Positions 21,667-34,688 of a stretch of 64,000 bases of DNA are shown here, piece after piece; within the stretch, counting starts at the first letter, position 1; each line of letters starts with the position of its first letter. The notes beneath the pieces were generated by a model. The model was not told the origin of the DNA. It searched no databases and saw only the letters and a program-made list of their open reading frames with translations. The translations under genes were made by a program, and so were the position numbers. Source of the DNA: Bolinopsis microptera (lineage: Eukaryota > Ctenophora > Tentaculata > Lobata > Bolinopsidae); assembly GCF_026151205.1 (NCBI RefSeq), contig NC_087073.1, forward strand, positions 8,161,411 through 8,225,410. The letters are read 5' to 3'.

Positions 21667-22620
21667 TTTGAAGACGTTCATTATTTTGGAATGGGAAGGT
21701 TTTTTATTTGTGGTTTTGCTTGTTTTTTATGTTTGGGGTGAAAAAAGGTGCGGCTGCATGAATGTGTTATTTAAATGTAAAGTGTGGAGTTGATATTTTG
21801 TGTACTAAGAGTTTTTATTTGTTTATTGTTTCCTGTAAAACCATTTTGCATTATTGTATTATTGTAGCAGCTGTAGAAGTGAATGTATACAAGTTTATAA
21901 ATTTTCCCTTTTTTTTAATGTTGTCAGAAATGGCTCATTTATCATACGTTTACCACGTTGTAGCCACGTCAATCTCATGCTGCAGTACGCCTGATCTCAG
22001 AGATCAAAAAAGGTATAATGTTCAATGTTCGTAAAGATTATAGAATTAAGAATTTTAGAATAAGGCCACAGCAAAAATATTAGCGGCACTAATATTTTGT
22101 AGAGAATTTCTCAAAAAATCAGAGTCAGAAGATAAGTGCACCAAAACTTTGGTATTTACATACTTTGGTTGCATGTCAAATTAGTTCTATTTTGCGAAAT
22201 TTTGATTATTTTTTGAAATTATTTTTTTAGCAGATAAAATTCAGCCGATATGGTTTACGGGGCCTCGAATAATTTGAAACTCTAAAAATGCTGTTATCTC
22301 AAGGCCATATTTTCAGAATCATTAAAACCCGTTACATTGATAAGGTATTAGTGGCTATGTTCTGTCAGCTGTACCACTATTCGTGTAAAATAATATGGCC
22401 TAGGCCCTTTACTGTTGGTTTACCGTCTAGACAATTAATTAAACCCGTCCCTTTCCTTGGACATTTGGCCGCATAAAGTAATCGTATGTCTCTTAAAGAG
22501 TGTTGGTATGCTTAACATAATATAATAATTCCTTTCTATACCCATTTCTACATAGTATGCATAATATTTTTGGTATTAAATTTGTTTAAATGTGTCGTTT
22601 TGTTTTGGTTTTATATATAA
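21667..22620. other. gene-free stretch
   Basis: 3' UTR of the TM2 gene, then AT-rich sequence. Nothing else recognised. Confidence 0.4.
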
Positions 22621-23237
22621 CTAGTGTAACCCGGCCTACGGCCGGGATTTCACTGCCGCAGTTAAAAAGGGTAGGAGTAATTACCCGCTGAGTCAAAACC
22701 CGGATTAGGCGAGCAATGCTATTCGGAGTGCCCTCACGTATCCAATAGTATGCTTAAAAGATAGTAATTCTTAATCAATAATCAATAGAAATTAACCCTT
22801 AACACCATGCACCACACCAGCCTATCATATTTGTGAACATGCATTACATTGTCGTATGAAAGTATGAACTCTCTCTACAGTCCAAACAGACCGTTTGAGC
22901 ACTCCCTCCCCTAATAAGTTTATAGTATTATATGACCATGTAATATATACGCCATGTAATATATACGCTACATATGCAGAGAGAGAGAGAGCTAGCCCCG
23001 TAACTCTTGCCGTTCTTCTCAAGCCATTTTATGTAACATATTTTGTGGTACAAAACCATCAATTAAACCACTTACCACCGGCCGATTTTTATAAAATTTG
23101 CTTATTGGCTTCGTCAGAGTTTTGTCGGCACTATACCGAAAAAACCAGTCCCGTAACTATTACCGTTTTTTTTGTATAACCGTTCGGAAATTACACACAG
23201 ACACACACACAGACACACACACAGACACACACACATT
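22621..23237. repeat. probable interspersed repeat with hairpin head and ACAC tail
   Basis: Starts with TAGTGTAACCCGGCCTACGG, a hairpin CCCGGCC-TAC-GGCCGGG, and ends in (ACACAG/ACAC)n at 23193-23234. Inside are several CCCGTAACT(C/A)TT(G/A)CCG motifs. This head-plus-microsatellite layout is common in non-autonomous repeats of invertebrates; class unknown. No ORF. Confidence 0.4.
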
Positions 23238-24189
23238 CTGGTGTTATTAAGTTGATTGTATGTGGGTTGAGGGGTCCCAACTATGGTTGCAACTTACGAA
23301 TTGCGCTTTTCGACCGTTAGTGATATTTTCATTTTAATACCTGTAAGTGTAACCCGTATTAATTGTAAGATTTTGTTCGCATATAATATATGCTACGTAT
23401 TAATTATTATATGAAGCTATTTACGGCCGTGCAACAAATCATTGTCTCGCATTGAATCTATAGCGTTATTTCTATCCGATAATATTTACAATTTCTCAGA
23501 ATTACTTGTTGGTTCCTAGAAATTTGATCAAATCTTGACATTTCCGTCAAATTTAGGTATTTTAAAGTAGCCAAATAAGCATGTGTTTATGGTTTCATGG
23601 AAAAATCTATCAAATGATAAAATGATGACTTTGACAGTCGACACTATATTCTATGCTATAGCTGCGCTTTGATATTTCTTTCCCATTCAAATATCAGACA
23701 TGAGACATTCCCAATCCTCTCTAAGTTTGTTAGGAACCCAATCTAATTGCTGCTGGTTTTGTCCTTAAAAGTCGTATGTTTGAGGAAGTGGTTTAATTTC
23801 TGAGTCACGGCTTAATGATAAACCCGCGCTAATATTTATTACTAATTTTTCGAGAAATATACCGCTAAATTATTGTCAATGTTGCGTTTTGTGATTATAA
23901 TTAAATTGTGTTTTGGTTTAATAAAATTGTTGATTGTACTATAACTATGTTTTGATTTTTTCATTGATGTTGGTAAAAGAACAATTATTGATTTAAAACG
24001 TCTATCAAATAGTAATTTAGACCTATGAATCCAAAATTATGTTCAGCGATTTTCAAAACACTATTATCAGATGACTCATTGGCTTTGGTAGATTCAAATC
24101 AGTTCCAATAAAAGTTATACGAGCAATGGATCATATAATTTGTCCATGATATAAAATAAAACTAAACTGGAATAATATTTTACAGCCCG
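23238..24189. other. gene-free stretch
   Basis: AT-rich; nothing supported except the acceptor TTTTACAG at 24178-24185 next to the following gene. Confidence 0.4.
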
Positions 24190-25859
24190 ATGGTCCAAAG
24201 TTTAGTTCAGAAACGAGTCCAGCATCTGATTGAAGGAGGTTTGAAAGTCCTTGCACTTGATTTCGACCTTACAATATGCTCAATTCATACGAGAGGGGTT
24301 TACATGGGCACAGAAGAGGACTTAAAGAGGTTTGTTTTATTGATTTTCATTTTGCTCGATAAAAAGTAATTTAGATGTTTTCATTGCGATGTCACTTAGT
24401 AATATAATTATACTTATTTGTGCTCACTTATTTGACTGATAATATTGATTCCAGGCGAATGACTTATTATTTTACAGTTTGCTGCATCCTGACATGATTG
24501 AGCTAATACAGGCTGCATCACCACGTCTCCAAGTTGCTGTTACCACTTTCTCAAGACAAACTCAACTTATTAGTAATCTTATGAAGCGGATATCTCCTAA
24601 AAACACTATTATTGTTCGGGGCGACTTCAGCTGTGAGACTAATAACAAAGGTTTTTGTTAACATTTTATTCCTCCTAATTAATATTAGTGGAGCACTTTT
24701 GTCTTTGTAAATTTATAAGAAGCGCATAAACAGCTCATATATAAAAGATAGATCAACTCATTTGTCTGTTTTGTCGCTATGTGTGTGATAGATCAACTCA
24801 TTTGTATGTTTTGTGACTATATTGTGTGAATGGTCCAAAAGTGCAGATCTGCAATGACACAGCCTGGAAATACACTTTTAAGGCCCCTGTTCTAGCCGGC
24901 ACCAGTCCCCGTGTCTTACTTGTGTCCCAGTCGTGTCCCAATACTCACTATTATCAGAAGTAATGGAAAGTTCAATGGCTATGATATTTCAAATCAAACT
25001 TTTGCGCAACCGGGATATATTATTCTTAAAACAAGAACCCCCTCCATTTCTTGTACGTTACGCAACACCACTCTTATAATGGATCAGACATCAAACAGTG
25101 CAGAATCAACAGAAACACTTCATCAACCCACTAATCTGACAGCTTGACTCAGACATCACTCAATCATAATATATAATCAACTCTTCACCCCATCATCCCT
25201 AATTGAAAATAAGATTTAATCACAGAACCTCACATCAGTTCTTAAGACAAGTTCCTGAGAACTCAGGCTCTATCACATCTCACAAATCATTGGCTCCTAT
25301 ACGGTGACAATAAGAGATTGTCTCTTCACCACGCTATATACTTAGTTCAGGAATTGTAGATCTATAATTGCAACAATTGTAACGATAACTACTTCACAGC
25401 AATTATAAACGAAGGTAAACAAACCCACCTTCACTCGGTACTAGAAGAGTTGGATGAGAGGGTTGGAGAGAGGTACCAGCTAGATCAGATACTACTTGTA
25501 GACGATCAGGGAGATAATGTCCGTACTGCCGTCAATAATGGTTCGTTATGCTACTTTTATTATCAATAAGTTCACGATAAATATGAATGTTTCGGATTTG
25601 GATTAATTTTCACTTGTTTCAAAAATGTTATAAATGATTTCGATGTTCTCACCATCTCTAAGCTTGTTTAGTGTAAATGAGAGTCGTAAGTATGGCATAG
25701 ATTTGATCGGAATGTATTAGATACTTCATTAAGTTTAATTCGCATATTATTTCAGGCAGTTATGGGCTTGTGTTTCACGGACCGGACTGCTTATCTGCTT
25801 TTGACAACCCCTTACCAAGTCGACCAAAGTTGCTGACATGCGAATGTCACGACATCTGA
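24190..25859 (+). CDS. HAD-superfamily hydrolase-like protein, 4 exons
   Basis: Exons 24190-24329, 24478-24650, 25400-25540 and 25756-25859; 185 aa. HAD motif I is ALDFDLTIC (nucleophile D24, general acid D26), motif II lies in VAVTTFSRQ, and motif IV is LLVDDQGDN, so the core Rossmann-type phosphatase fold is present without a large cap. Conserved-looking ends are HLIEGGLKVLALDFDLT and GSYGLVFHGPDCL. The substrate is not predictable; phosphotransfer or phosphate hydrolysis is expected from the fold. A splice acceptor (TTTTACAG) ends 4 nt before the ATG. I do not recognise a named vertebrate orthologue. Confidence 0.75.
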
Positions 25860-27266
25860 TCAAACTTTCTGGACACCCTTCAATCACTCTTTCTTTAGTT
25901 GAAGAACACAGCTCTAAAGTTCCAGCCAAACGTGAGCTCCCGGAGTTATAGATGAGAATAATTGGATGAGTTCATTCCTTGGTCCGCGCCCCCTTGGACA
26001 CTATTATATTTGTACTATTATATTTCTTATAGAGATTATTGATTTGTAGATAAGTAGACCATTATTATCCTAATACAAAAATCTCTTGACAATCGACAGC
26101 CTCTGCAGTCTGTAACTTATTTCTTGCAGAGTGAACAGTGGAATGGACTTCATTTCACTTATAACTAACCGTACATTTCGTTGCATCTAACTGTTCCCGA
26201 TACATCTAAAAACATTTTGCTAGTCTAAGCTGTACTCTGGTTGAACGTTAACTAAATACCATTTGTTTTTCCAGTTTTCTATTAAAAGCTCTTGCTGAGA
26301 CCTCCAATGGCCCGCTGTATAGTTAAATTATAGTTTTCAATTGAAGAGTCTGCCCTTTTACTGACGTTATTTGTTAGATTAAGTTATTTGCTTTGAAATA
26401 AATTTAGTGAATTACAAAAAGGCAATTTGTTGGGTTTGAGCGTCAACAAAACAAAAAACTATATTAATAATTAATAAAAGACGCAAAAACCGTTTTAGTT
26501 TTTTCTCCTGAACTGGAAATTCTACCTGCATGATTTTGTATATAAAATATACCTTAAATTGAAGTTCCCGAAAACTTAATACCGAACTTAGCTTAAGTAA
26601 GTCTTTGAAGAACAATCCTTCAATACAATTATAGTTATTGGAATACTGTTGGCAGTTATTTGGAAACTTAAACTCATTGTCTGATGTATTAGATACAATT
26701 GAGTAACGACTTATTGTGATTCAATGGTTTTTATCAATCATACAATAATTCTTTTAAATGTCTCCAATAATTCTCTTTCCTTTCGAAACGACAACAGGCT
26801 CTCCGCGTTAAAGTGCTGCGGTATATTTGGTTTATTTATTACACGTGTTACTGATGTCTAACAAGATTTATTTCATAATTTATGTTTAACTGTTGTGTAC
26901 AAGCCACATCTTTAATTGTGTATTAATTTATTGGAGGGTTTTAAGAACTTTTGTTTGAGCGTTTAGATGAAGGTGACTGTTTTTGTCCTGGTTCACTCGA
27001 GGAGTGTTGTTTGTTGGGCAGCCGTCATATATTGCGGATCTTACGGTTCTACGTTTTTTTGTTTTGAAAATGTTTTGTTCAATTCAGTCTTTAAATTATC
27101 ATAATTCAATTTAGTGCCGTTTCACTGTTACACGATCAATCAAAATTCTGTTTGATCTTAAAGTCTTGAAGTTTAAAAGTATGGGTGTATGAAAACTTGC
27201 ATAAAAATTACACAGACCTGTTTTGCCATTAATTTATAAAAAATTCCACTCTCAAGAATTTCACAG
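25860..27266. other. gene-free stretch between HAD gene and LTV1
   Basis: AT-rich. An AATAAA at 26397 could serve as a distal poly(A) signal for the HAD gene. The acceptor TTTCACAG (AG 27265-27266) marks the start of LTV1. Nothing else seen. Confidence 0.4.
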
Positions 27267-27270
27267 CAGG

Positions 27271-30200
27271 ATGGGTAGAAAAAAGAAGCCGTTTATAGAC
27301 AAGAAGCACTCTACGACTACAAGCTAGTACACAGGTCGCAACATGACCCGCTTGTCGCCGACCAGGATGCCAGTCAGATGGTCCTTGCTGAGATACCAGG
27401 TATGTTGAAGTGTCCGGGACAATATTTTCCTATTCATTTCCTGGAGACTTGAACCGATGTTATTCACCCAGGAAAAGTGCAGAGAGAAATCCTGATGAAT
27501 GGAATGTTATTTTTCCTTGGTTAAAATTTCCTGGTCCAAAAACTTTAACGTGTCTAAATTATTTGTTGCGTCGTAGAGCGTGGACGGTCACTAAGTTTGA
27601 TAGCGAAGTCGTACACGGACGTAACACTGATTGAAAGCTAAATTTCTGGAAATCCTATCAAAATTAAAAATGATATAGACTTCCGTTTTAATAATATCAA
27701 ACAGAATTAAAAGTTGGACATTATTATTGAACAATGAACATTAAACATTACCTTGCCTCAGCTTTTCCTCATTACTATATCATCACTATCAGTAGACAAG
27801 TTCGGGACCTTTCACAGAATTACAGACATTAGATGGCTTGGAGGAATAGTTCCTGGGCATACCTATAATTCTCGGGAATGTTGGTCGGCGTAGCTAACTA
27901 ATAGTTTGAGTAATAGCAAAATTCGGCCTATAAAGTTTTAGTTTCCGGAATATTTAAATTCATGGCTGGATTTGGGAATACTTTGTTTTGCCACATATAA
28001 TTTGTAGAATTTATAGATTACATGCTAAACATCACGACTTCTCCCATGTTTCTACCACGTGTTCACCAGGAGTTGGTGATGAGCCAAGTAGCGCCCCACG
28101 TGTGAGTGCCTCTGCGCGCCGGAAAACACAGCAAGAATTTGGAATCTACTACGAGGATGACTACGACTACATGCAGCATGTTAAGGAGAGGGAAGAGGGA
28201 GGCACCGTATGGGAGGCAGTTAATCCTACACGACCAGGTAAATAGATATTGGAATATTGCCAATAACAGAAAGGGTTACAGTTAAGATTTAATAGCTTCA
28301 TTACTTCTGTCTCTATCTCGTAATATAGAGTATATATAATACACTATTTACTATTTAGTCGGGTTGCAATTAGATATAATTAGAAGGGAGTCTACCCACA
28401 ACGTAGTGGCACTTTTATATTTGAAAGAACTTCGAGTGTGTCATCTATCTAAATATAGCCCCCCTTACAACTCACACGAACTCTGCCAGGTCAAGTAGTG
28501 CTGCCAACATGTGTGCTGCCCTCTGCTACTGAGGAACCTGTTGGAATGCTGAACCTAGCTGCCCCTCGTGGTCTAGACCTGTCTCTTGACCCTGATATTG
28601 TGGCGGCCCTTGACGACGACTTTGACTTTGAGAATCCAGAGCTGGAACTTGAGGACGATTTCATTGGAATGGTAAGTTGCTTCGCGCGTGCTCCTCTTAA
28701 CTAAACTTTATGAAGGATTATACAGCATTATGAGGCATTACTAACTATTTAATTTAATATTATTAAATATTTACTAGTTATATTCAAACCATCTTATATT
28801 TGATCCTTCGAACAGCTGTTGAGCAATGAAACGCAAACATAATCTTAGCAAAATGAATATATTTCTTTTATCTTCAGCATTTAATCAGTCACATAATCTC
28901 AAATTATTTGTTATATAGTAGTGTTGAAAGTATTAAAACTATTCAAACCATTGCTCAGTAATGCATCTCTGAAGAATCTTAATATCGCATATTAATACTG
29001 TCAACACTGCTGTACACAATGTATATTATACAACAAATAATTTGAGCTCACTATGCAATCAGGGTGACAAGCTTGATACTGGCTAGAGGGTTTTGTAGTC
29101 CCCCAGTGCAGCATAGCAAACCTGTGCTTCATTTGTTAATATCTAAGAAATCCTATATTTATCTCTAATGCAGTCTCATGAGTACTTGCTCTCTTCGACT
29201 TAACATTATAAGTTATTGACTACCATTATCTCTCGGATAATGTAATATATTTATTTCTGTACCTTATCTTGATACTTTTGTAATAGTCCCAATAATATTT
29301 CTCTTAGGAATAATGATATACATAGCAATATTACAATATATATATATCACTAATGCAGTTTTTGCTCAAGTTGTATCTAAATTTAGCTCGACCAGGAACT
29401 GGCAATACTCCTTTATAAATAAAAGACAACAAGATAACAACCACTTTATTGTTTCAGGCTGAGGGAGCAATATTAGAGGAGTACGGAGCTGAAGAGGGTG
29501 CGGGGCACTCTGGAGGTTATATTGGTAGTGATAACGAGCAGTATGGAAGTGAGGATGAAGATGATGTGAACAGTCTCTTCTCCGGTGGAGCTCTTTCAGA
29601 TGATCAGACTTGTAGGTTTACAGAGTACAGTGTCTCCTCTTCTGTCTTGCCTAGAAATGAGGGCCTCACCATGCTGGATAACCGGTTTGAGGAGGTGAGT
29701 TTTAAATCTTCGATTTTTGAAATAGTTAACGATTTTGTGAGAGTATTTTATATGGGAAAAGGAGTTGCAACTCCTGAGTCCAATTTGTAAATGGGGAGGG
29801 GAAGGATCAAAGGAGTGGTCAAGGTTATCTGTTATGTTCGGTATCTTTGAGATGAGTATCGTCTTTCGTTAAAATGGAAATTTCGTAATTTTGATGGAGC
29901 GACAAATGATCAACTTTTTAACTGCTCTATTTTTCTTGGCCCGTGGACCTCAAAATCATTTAGGATAAAGACTCTCGAGTAAATACTAAGAATGATTATA
30001 TTTATAGGGATTCTGGGTATAACTTTTTCTAAATATTCGCATAATATTCGTATAATATTACTAAGTCGGTACACTATACACACTGTATATTTAATAGTTC
30101 AGAACGCAACTCTGGGAGGGGGGAGGGGGCGCCCGGGCGGGGAAACTCTTTTCTGCTCATTTAAACGATAAAACGCAACCATTACAGGACCAGGTCTCTA

Positions 30201-31156
30201 GATCAACACTAATTTGCAATCCACCATTCTTTGCGTCTCATACGGTGACGATAGTGCCACCAGTCCATCATAATATGCTGTTTAACTAATATATTATATA
30301 TTGTTAGTCAGCCACAACTGTCAGTAAAACAACGCCTTGACTTCAAATGTCGGTAAAATATACCTTTACAGTCATCCTCAAATTATTTGTTATATAGTAG
30401 TGACTTGAAAGTATTAAAACTTTATATATATATATTATATAACTATAAGCTAATATAACTATAAGCTTTTAAAAGATCTTGGTTCCAATATAATGGTTAA
30501 ATAACGCTCATACCTACCTAGTACCTCTCCGTCAATGCAGTCTGTATGCAACTATACCTTTATACCTGCTGAGGATACCACCTTTCAGGGACCTACTCTC
30601 ACTTTGATCTCGCACAAAAGCTACCAGATGGATCAATGAGTCTCCAAAGGTCACCTGCATAAATCAGAGAACTGTGTATAATATAAATGTGTATTATGTG
30701 TGAGAGGGATTACTAGGGCTCGACTGGAGGCAACGTTTAAACGCAATTACATAACCAATTGTTAAAAATGCATGCACTCTGTGAAATTTGCCACTTTATT
30801 ATAAAAGTTGATCTATCTATACCAATAATCTAGTTCTAGTGAGAATGTTGCAGGTTTGTGAAGACTGAACAGAAAGGGTTGAGGTGTGTGTTGACAAGAT
30901 CCTTGCCAATAATTACGACTTTCGTTTAAGGATGATTGTTGAACCTTAAATTATGGATTTTTTGTCTTAATGAATGTTTGGCAACTTGACTGTTTATAAT
31001 TTCAGCCCCGATTTACCGCGCCCCGATATATCATTACCGCAAACCCCGATTTACCGCGGCTGTTTCCTTTCCCCCAAACTCCGCGGTAAATCGAGATTTC
31101 ACTGTATTAAAGTTCCAATGAAAAGAGAGGCTGTAGAGTGTAGACCTAGTACAATA

Positions 31157-31189
<33 letters not shown>

Positions 31190-34100
31190 ATAGACCTGCT
31201 CTATTTTCTTGGCAACTTTTCTAAATAATAGTACTAACTCAATTAATTGGGACGCTTGTTCACTTACGTTCACTTATCTAAAATCTAAATAAGTGAAAAA
31301 GTACCTTGAAGCATTTCTCAAGTATCGCTAACATTGGACAATAACCCTAAACGGTCTCTATATCTACTGCTGGCTTATTTCGTAATGTGATTGCTTGGGT
31401 CGCGTTAACCATATTTGGCAAAAGTAATTTTAAGTTGTGTGATATTTTATTGCAAACGTTATATCATGTAGTCAGAACTTAAGCCCAATTTAGCTAGAAT
31501 TAGAATTATTGGTGTCATCCCTGCAGACAAATTGATCATAATTGGAATAATGAGTTTCTACAAATTGCTTTTTTATCTATTTCTCAGTAAGAGCGTAGTT
31601 TTCTGGTTCCCGGTATTTCTCTCCAGTGAAATAAATGTACAAAATCAGATTTCTGCTTGGTCCTTTTAACTGTTAAGTGCAATATCAAAGCCAAGATATT
31701 AAAACTGTATCAGTCAGACATAGTTTAATGTGCAATATCTGCTTGGGTTGACTCTCACAATATGACGCTTTCTTGACACACAAGTGACAGTTTAATATAA
31801 TTATAGTATTTGGGCACGCAGCACAGTTACCTAATATATGTGTACAAGCAATGACACAGTCACACAGTGCATTTATATATTATTGTCACTGAATTATCAA
31901 ATACGTTTTCTGAGGAAACTGTTGTGGCTTCATTACAATCGAAGCTGGCTAACATTCCAGTGCTTCCGACAAATAAGAAGAACAAAATGTGTCATGTTGT
32001 ATCACCCTTCGATTAATTGTAGCCGTTTAACAGACGGTTGCTGCTGAAAACTTATAGTTCACCAATTGACCAGATATGTATCTGAATGGTTATAGGCCAA
32101 AATTGCTAGACCAAAAAAGAACAAGATTTGCATTTATAATGTGTATCCTATCCTTCAGTCATATCTGTGATAATATTCTACAATTGGGGAGATGGAAAAA
32201 CCGGCACTGTACCAACTGAAAAATAAAACCGACATCGGTATTAACAATATGTTAATTGGGAAAAACTTTCACTCCCCACCCCTTTAATATCATTAAAAGC
32301 GGGAAGCGAGGGTGATATCTTACTCTACAATACCTTTAAAGCTCTATCAATTCCACCAGATAATACACCAATTAATCACCATCAAATTATAACTTATTGG
32401 CTCGTTGCCCTCAGATGTACAAAGAGTACGACGTATTGGGAGCGGGAGAGGAAGATCTGCCCGCTGTTGACGAGCTCGGCGTGGAGACTGAGCCTACCAT
32501 GGTGCTGGAACAGCTCTGTGATGAGTTTGAGAGACAGGATCTGGACGATGAGGTAATTTTAACTTTGTTTGGTTTGGGTGCCGTTATTATGGGGTAATTT
32601 GGGGAACTTATGGTTTGTAATTGTGTTTCATTGGTGTTTCATGATCCGTACTAATTAAAAGTATGTGCTATTTCCCATTCTGCACCCGTGAGACAATCTG
32701 AGAACTAAAAATCGCCGACTTTCCCATCCGAATCTAACTCTCAAATTTTTTGATACATTATGTTACAGTGGCTTCAACAGTAGAAAGTATTAAAATGACA
32801 TCTTCTTATTTATACAGCATATAATATATGTGATGAGGTAATGTTGCTATGCCGGGACCTGGCCCTGCTAAATATCCGGTGTTATGAGGGACTGTATTGG
32901 GTGACTACAGATCTGAAACGTGCACTGTTCTCTCCTATTATCCGGGATTATTGCAATATTATAATCACGTGTCAGAAGCCTGACAAGCCCTGAAAAGTTC
33001 ACATTTTATGAAATACTTGTGAGCGATTGTAAGTTATAAGCAGATAATTGGATGTATTGTGTGGACTGTGTGCAGTGTATAAGTGTGTGACGTAATCTCT
33101 CAAACTGTGAGAGAGGCTGCAGAGTGATAAAGTAATAATAACTGCTTTCCTCCGTAATTTGCGAAATAGCACAAATAAAGAGTGAGCTACGTCATACCTA
33201 TATAATATATAATATGTGTGAGAGACGACTCAATATTCAAATTGACTCTGAATATTTTATTGGTGATTTATACTCTGCCTATGTAGATTTGACGAGCTTA
33301 CGTAATGATCAGCTTCGTGCGTGGTATATTGTGTAGTGTTGAGGTAGCACTATCTGGGTGCTGTGTGGCTAATTACTAATTACTAATTATTGATTATTAC
33401 TAATTACTAATTATTACTAATTACTAATTACACTGGCTATTACCGAGCATCCATTCTTGATTGTACTCTGCTCTCTGTCATGATGTGTTAGAGTGAAGCA
33501 GTCGTTGAGATACACCTGGATATGATATGAAGTTATAATATCAAGTATGTTTAATTATATAAGATATTGTGCGAGTTCTAATCGCTCAGCAGTCATATCA
33601 CATATAATGATGTTTATTTAAATATTTTGGCAATACGTAATCACTTTTTAAACTTTTCCGGAGAATTACAATTTTCTGCAGAATCACTAAGGTTGACTGT
33701 AATGTGGCCCAGAATAGACCGACCGCCAGCTGCTGTGTACACTATACGTCATATTACAATTTTAAGTGGAGGCTAGCAATATGTACCTATTACAATCTAC
33801 AAGTTTAGACATTTTGTAAGTACTGTCTAATGTCCCCTGCACACTATACACAATCCCGCTGCTCAGAGCAGGCTACATGTGACACAATGTGTGTGTGCAG
33901 TGTGTGTAGCGGGCTTTGTGACAAAACAATATATCTAGAGTGGGCCTCCTTCAGGCCATTTGTCCGGCACTGCAGCATGAGTGAAATGAGAGGCTGACGT
34001 ATGCGTATTGACAACTTCAATTATTCCATACATGGGCAATCAGATTCTTGAGCTTAAATTCATGAATCGTGTAGGCTGGATTCTATGGAGATGGCCTCCT

Positions 34101-34688
34101 TAAGACGTCAATTATATTATTTCAATGAATGCCGAGAAAAATGTCTTGAATGTTTAATCATTGTGTCATTATTTTACGGAAACTAAATTTCAGGAAACGC
34201 TGACAATAACAAAAGCTAAGACACTAGCTCTCGCTCAAGAACATGCGGAAAGGCCGGAAAAGAAGGAAAAGGTAGTGGAGGAAATGGATCACCGAATTGC
34301 GATACAGTGGGACTGTGAAACCATATTGTCAACTTACTCCAACATCTACAACCACCCAAAAGTTATCGAGATACCGTTAAAAATTAAACTTGATAAGAGA
34401 GGAATAGCGATTAACGAAGTGCCGGAAGACAAAGACATGATCGATGAGGAAGAAGAGGATGGGTACGTGAGTCAGTCTGATGAAGAAGAAGAAAAAGTTG
34501 TCATATCAAATTATAGGACAAAATCAGAAACAGCCGAGGAGAAAAAGGCAAGGAAGGCCGCTGTAAAAGAGGGCCAGAGGATGAGGAGGCAGATCAAGAA
34601 GGCAACAAAGGAAGTTTTCAAAGAGGAAAGTACCAGAGAAGGGAAATTCGCCGCCAGCAAGGTCAAGGGGAGGGTTATAAAGCTGTAA
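27271..34688 (+). CDS. LTV1: LTV1, 40S ribosomal subunit assembly/export factor; 6 exons, one frameshift in exon 1
   Basis: Exons 27271-27399, 28070-28237, 28490-28671, 29458-29694, 32415-32552 and 34194-34688, about 449 aa (human 475). The start MGRKKKPFIDKK, then LVHRSQHDPL, FGIYYEDDYDYMQHVKE, LDPDIVAALDDDFDFENPEL, LEDDF, LDNRFEE and the basic end KKARKAAVKEGQRMRRQIKK follow LTV1 throughout. LTV1 binds pre-40S particles and helps place uS3 and release the subunit. The frame breaks between FIDKK and the next conserved block (27300-27315). One base missing in the AAGAAGC run would explain it: all later exons are open and in phase, so a sequencing or assembly error is likelier than a dead gene. 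The acceptor lies 4 nt before the ATG. Introns carry tags and MITEs. Confidence 0.9.
28898..28939 (-). other. 42-nt spliced-leader-like tag, copy B
   Basis: Perfect 42-nt copy in an LTV1 intron, on the strand opposite to LTV1. TTTGAG is followed by ATTATGTGACTG, unlike other copies. Faces copy B' at 28991-29046. Confidence 0.55.
28991..29046 (+). other. diverged tag, copy B', opposite orientation
   Basis: TTAATACTGTCAACACTGCT, a 13-nt insertion, then AACAAATAATTTGAG. Together with copy B it forms an imperfect inverted pair about 150 bp long, so a small MITE with these ends is an alternative to two leader copies. Confidence 0.45.
30377..30420 (-). other. 44-nt tag variant, copy C
   Basis: Same ends as the 42-nt tag but with two extra bases (GTGACTTGAAAG instead of GTGTTGAAAG on the plus strand). 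Followed on the minus strand by GATGACTGTAAAGG. In the long LTV1 intron 4. Confidence 0.5.
30995..31106. mobile_element. small pogo/Tigger-type MITE
   Basis: The right end reads GGTAAATCGAGATTTCACTG followed by TA; the left end contains CCCCGATTTACCGCG. CAGTGAAATCTCGATTTA termini with TA duplication are typical of pogo-like MITEs. The left terminus is degraded. Confidence 0.4.
31160..31190 (+). repeat. poly-G run of about 30 nt
   Basis: Uninterrupted G run in LTV1 intron 4, flanked by two TAGACCT copies (31141 and 31191). Length is probably unstable in assembly. Confidence 0.7.
33373..33431 (+). repeat. ATTACTAATT tandem repeat
   Basis: About six imperfect ATTACTAATTA units in LTV1 intron 5. 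Confidence 0.75.

Noticed and set aside
22621-23237. Helitron
   Set aside because: There is a GC hairpin, but it is at the left end and no TC...CTRR termini are clear; left as an unclassified repeat.
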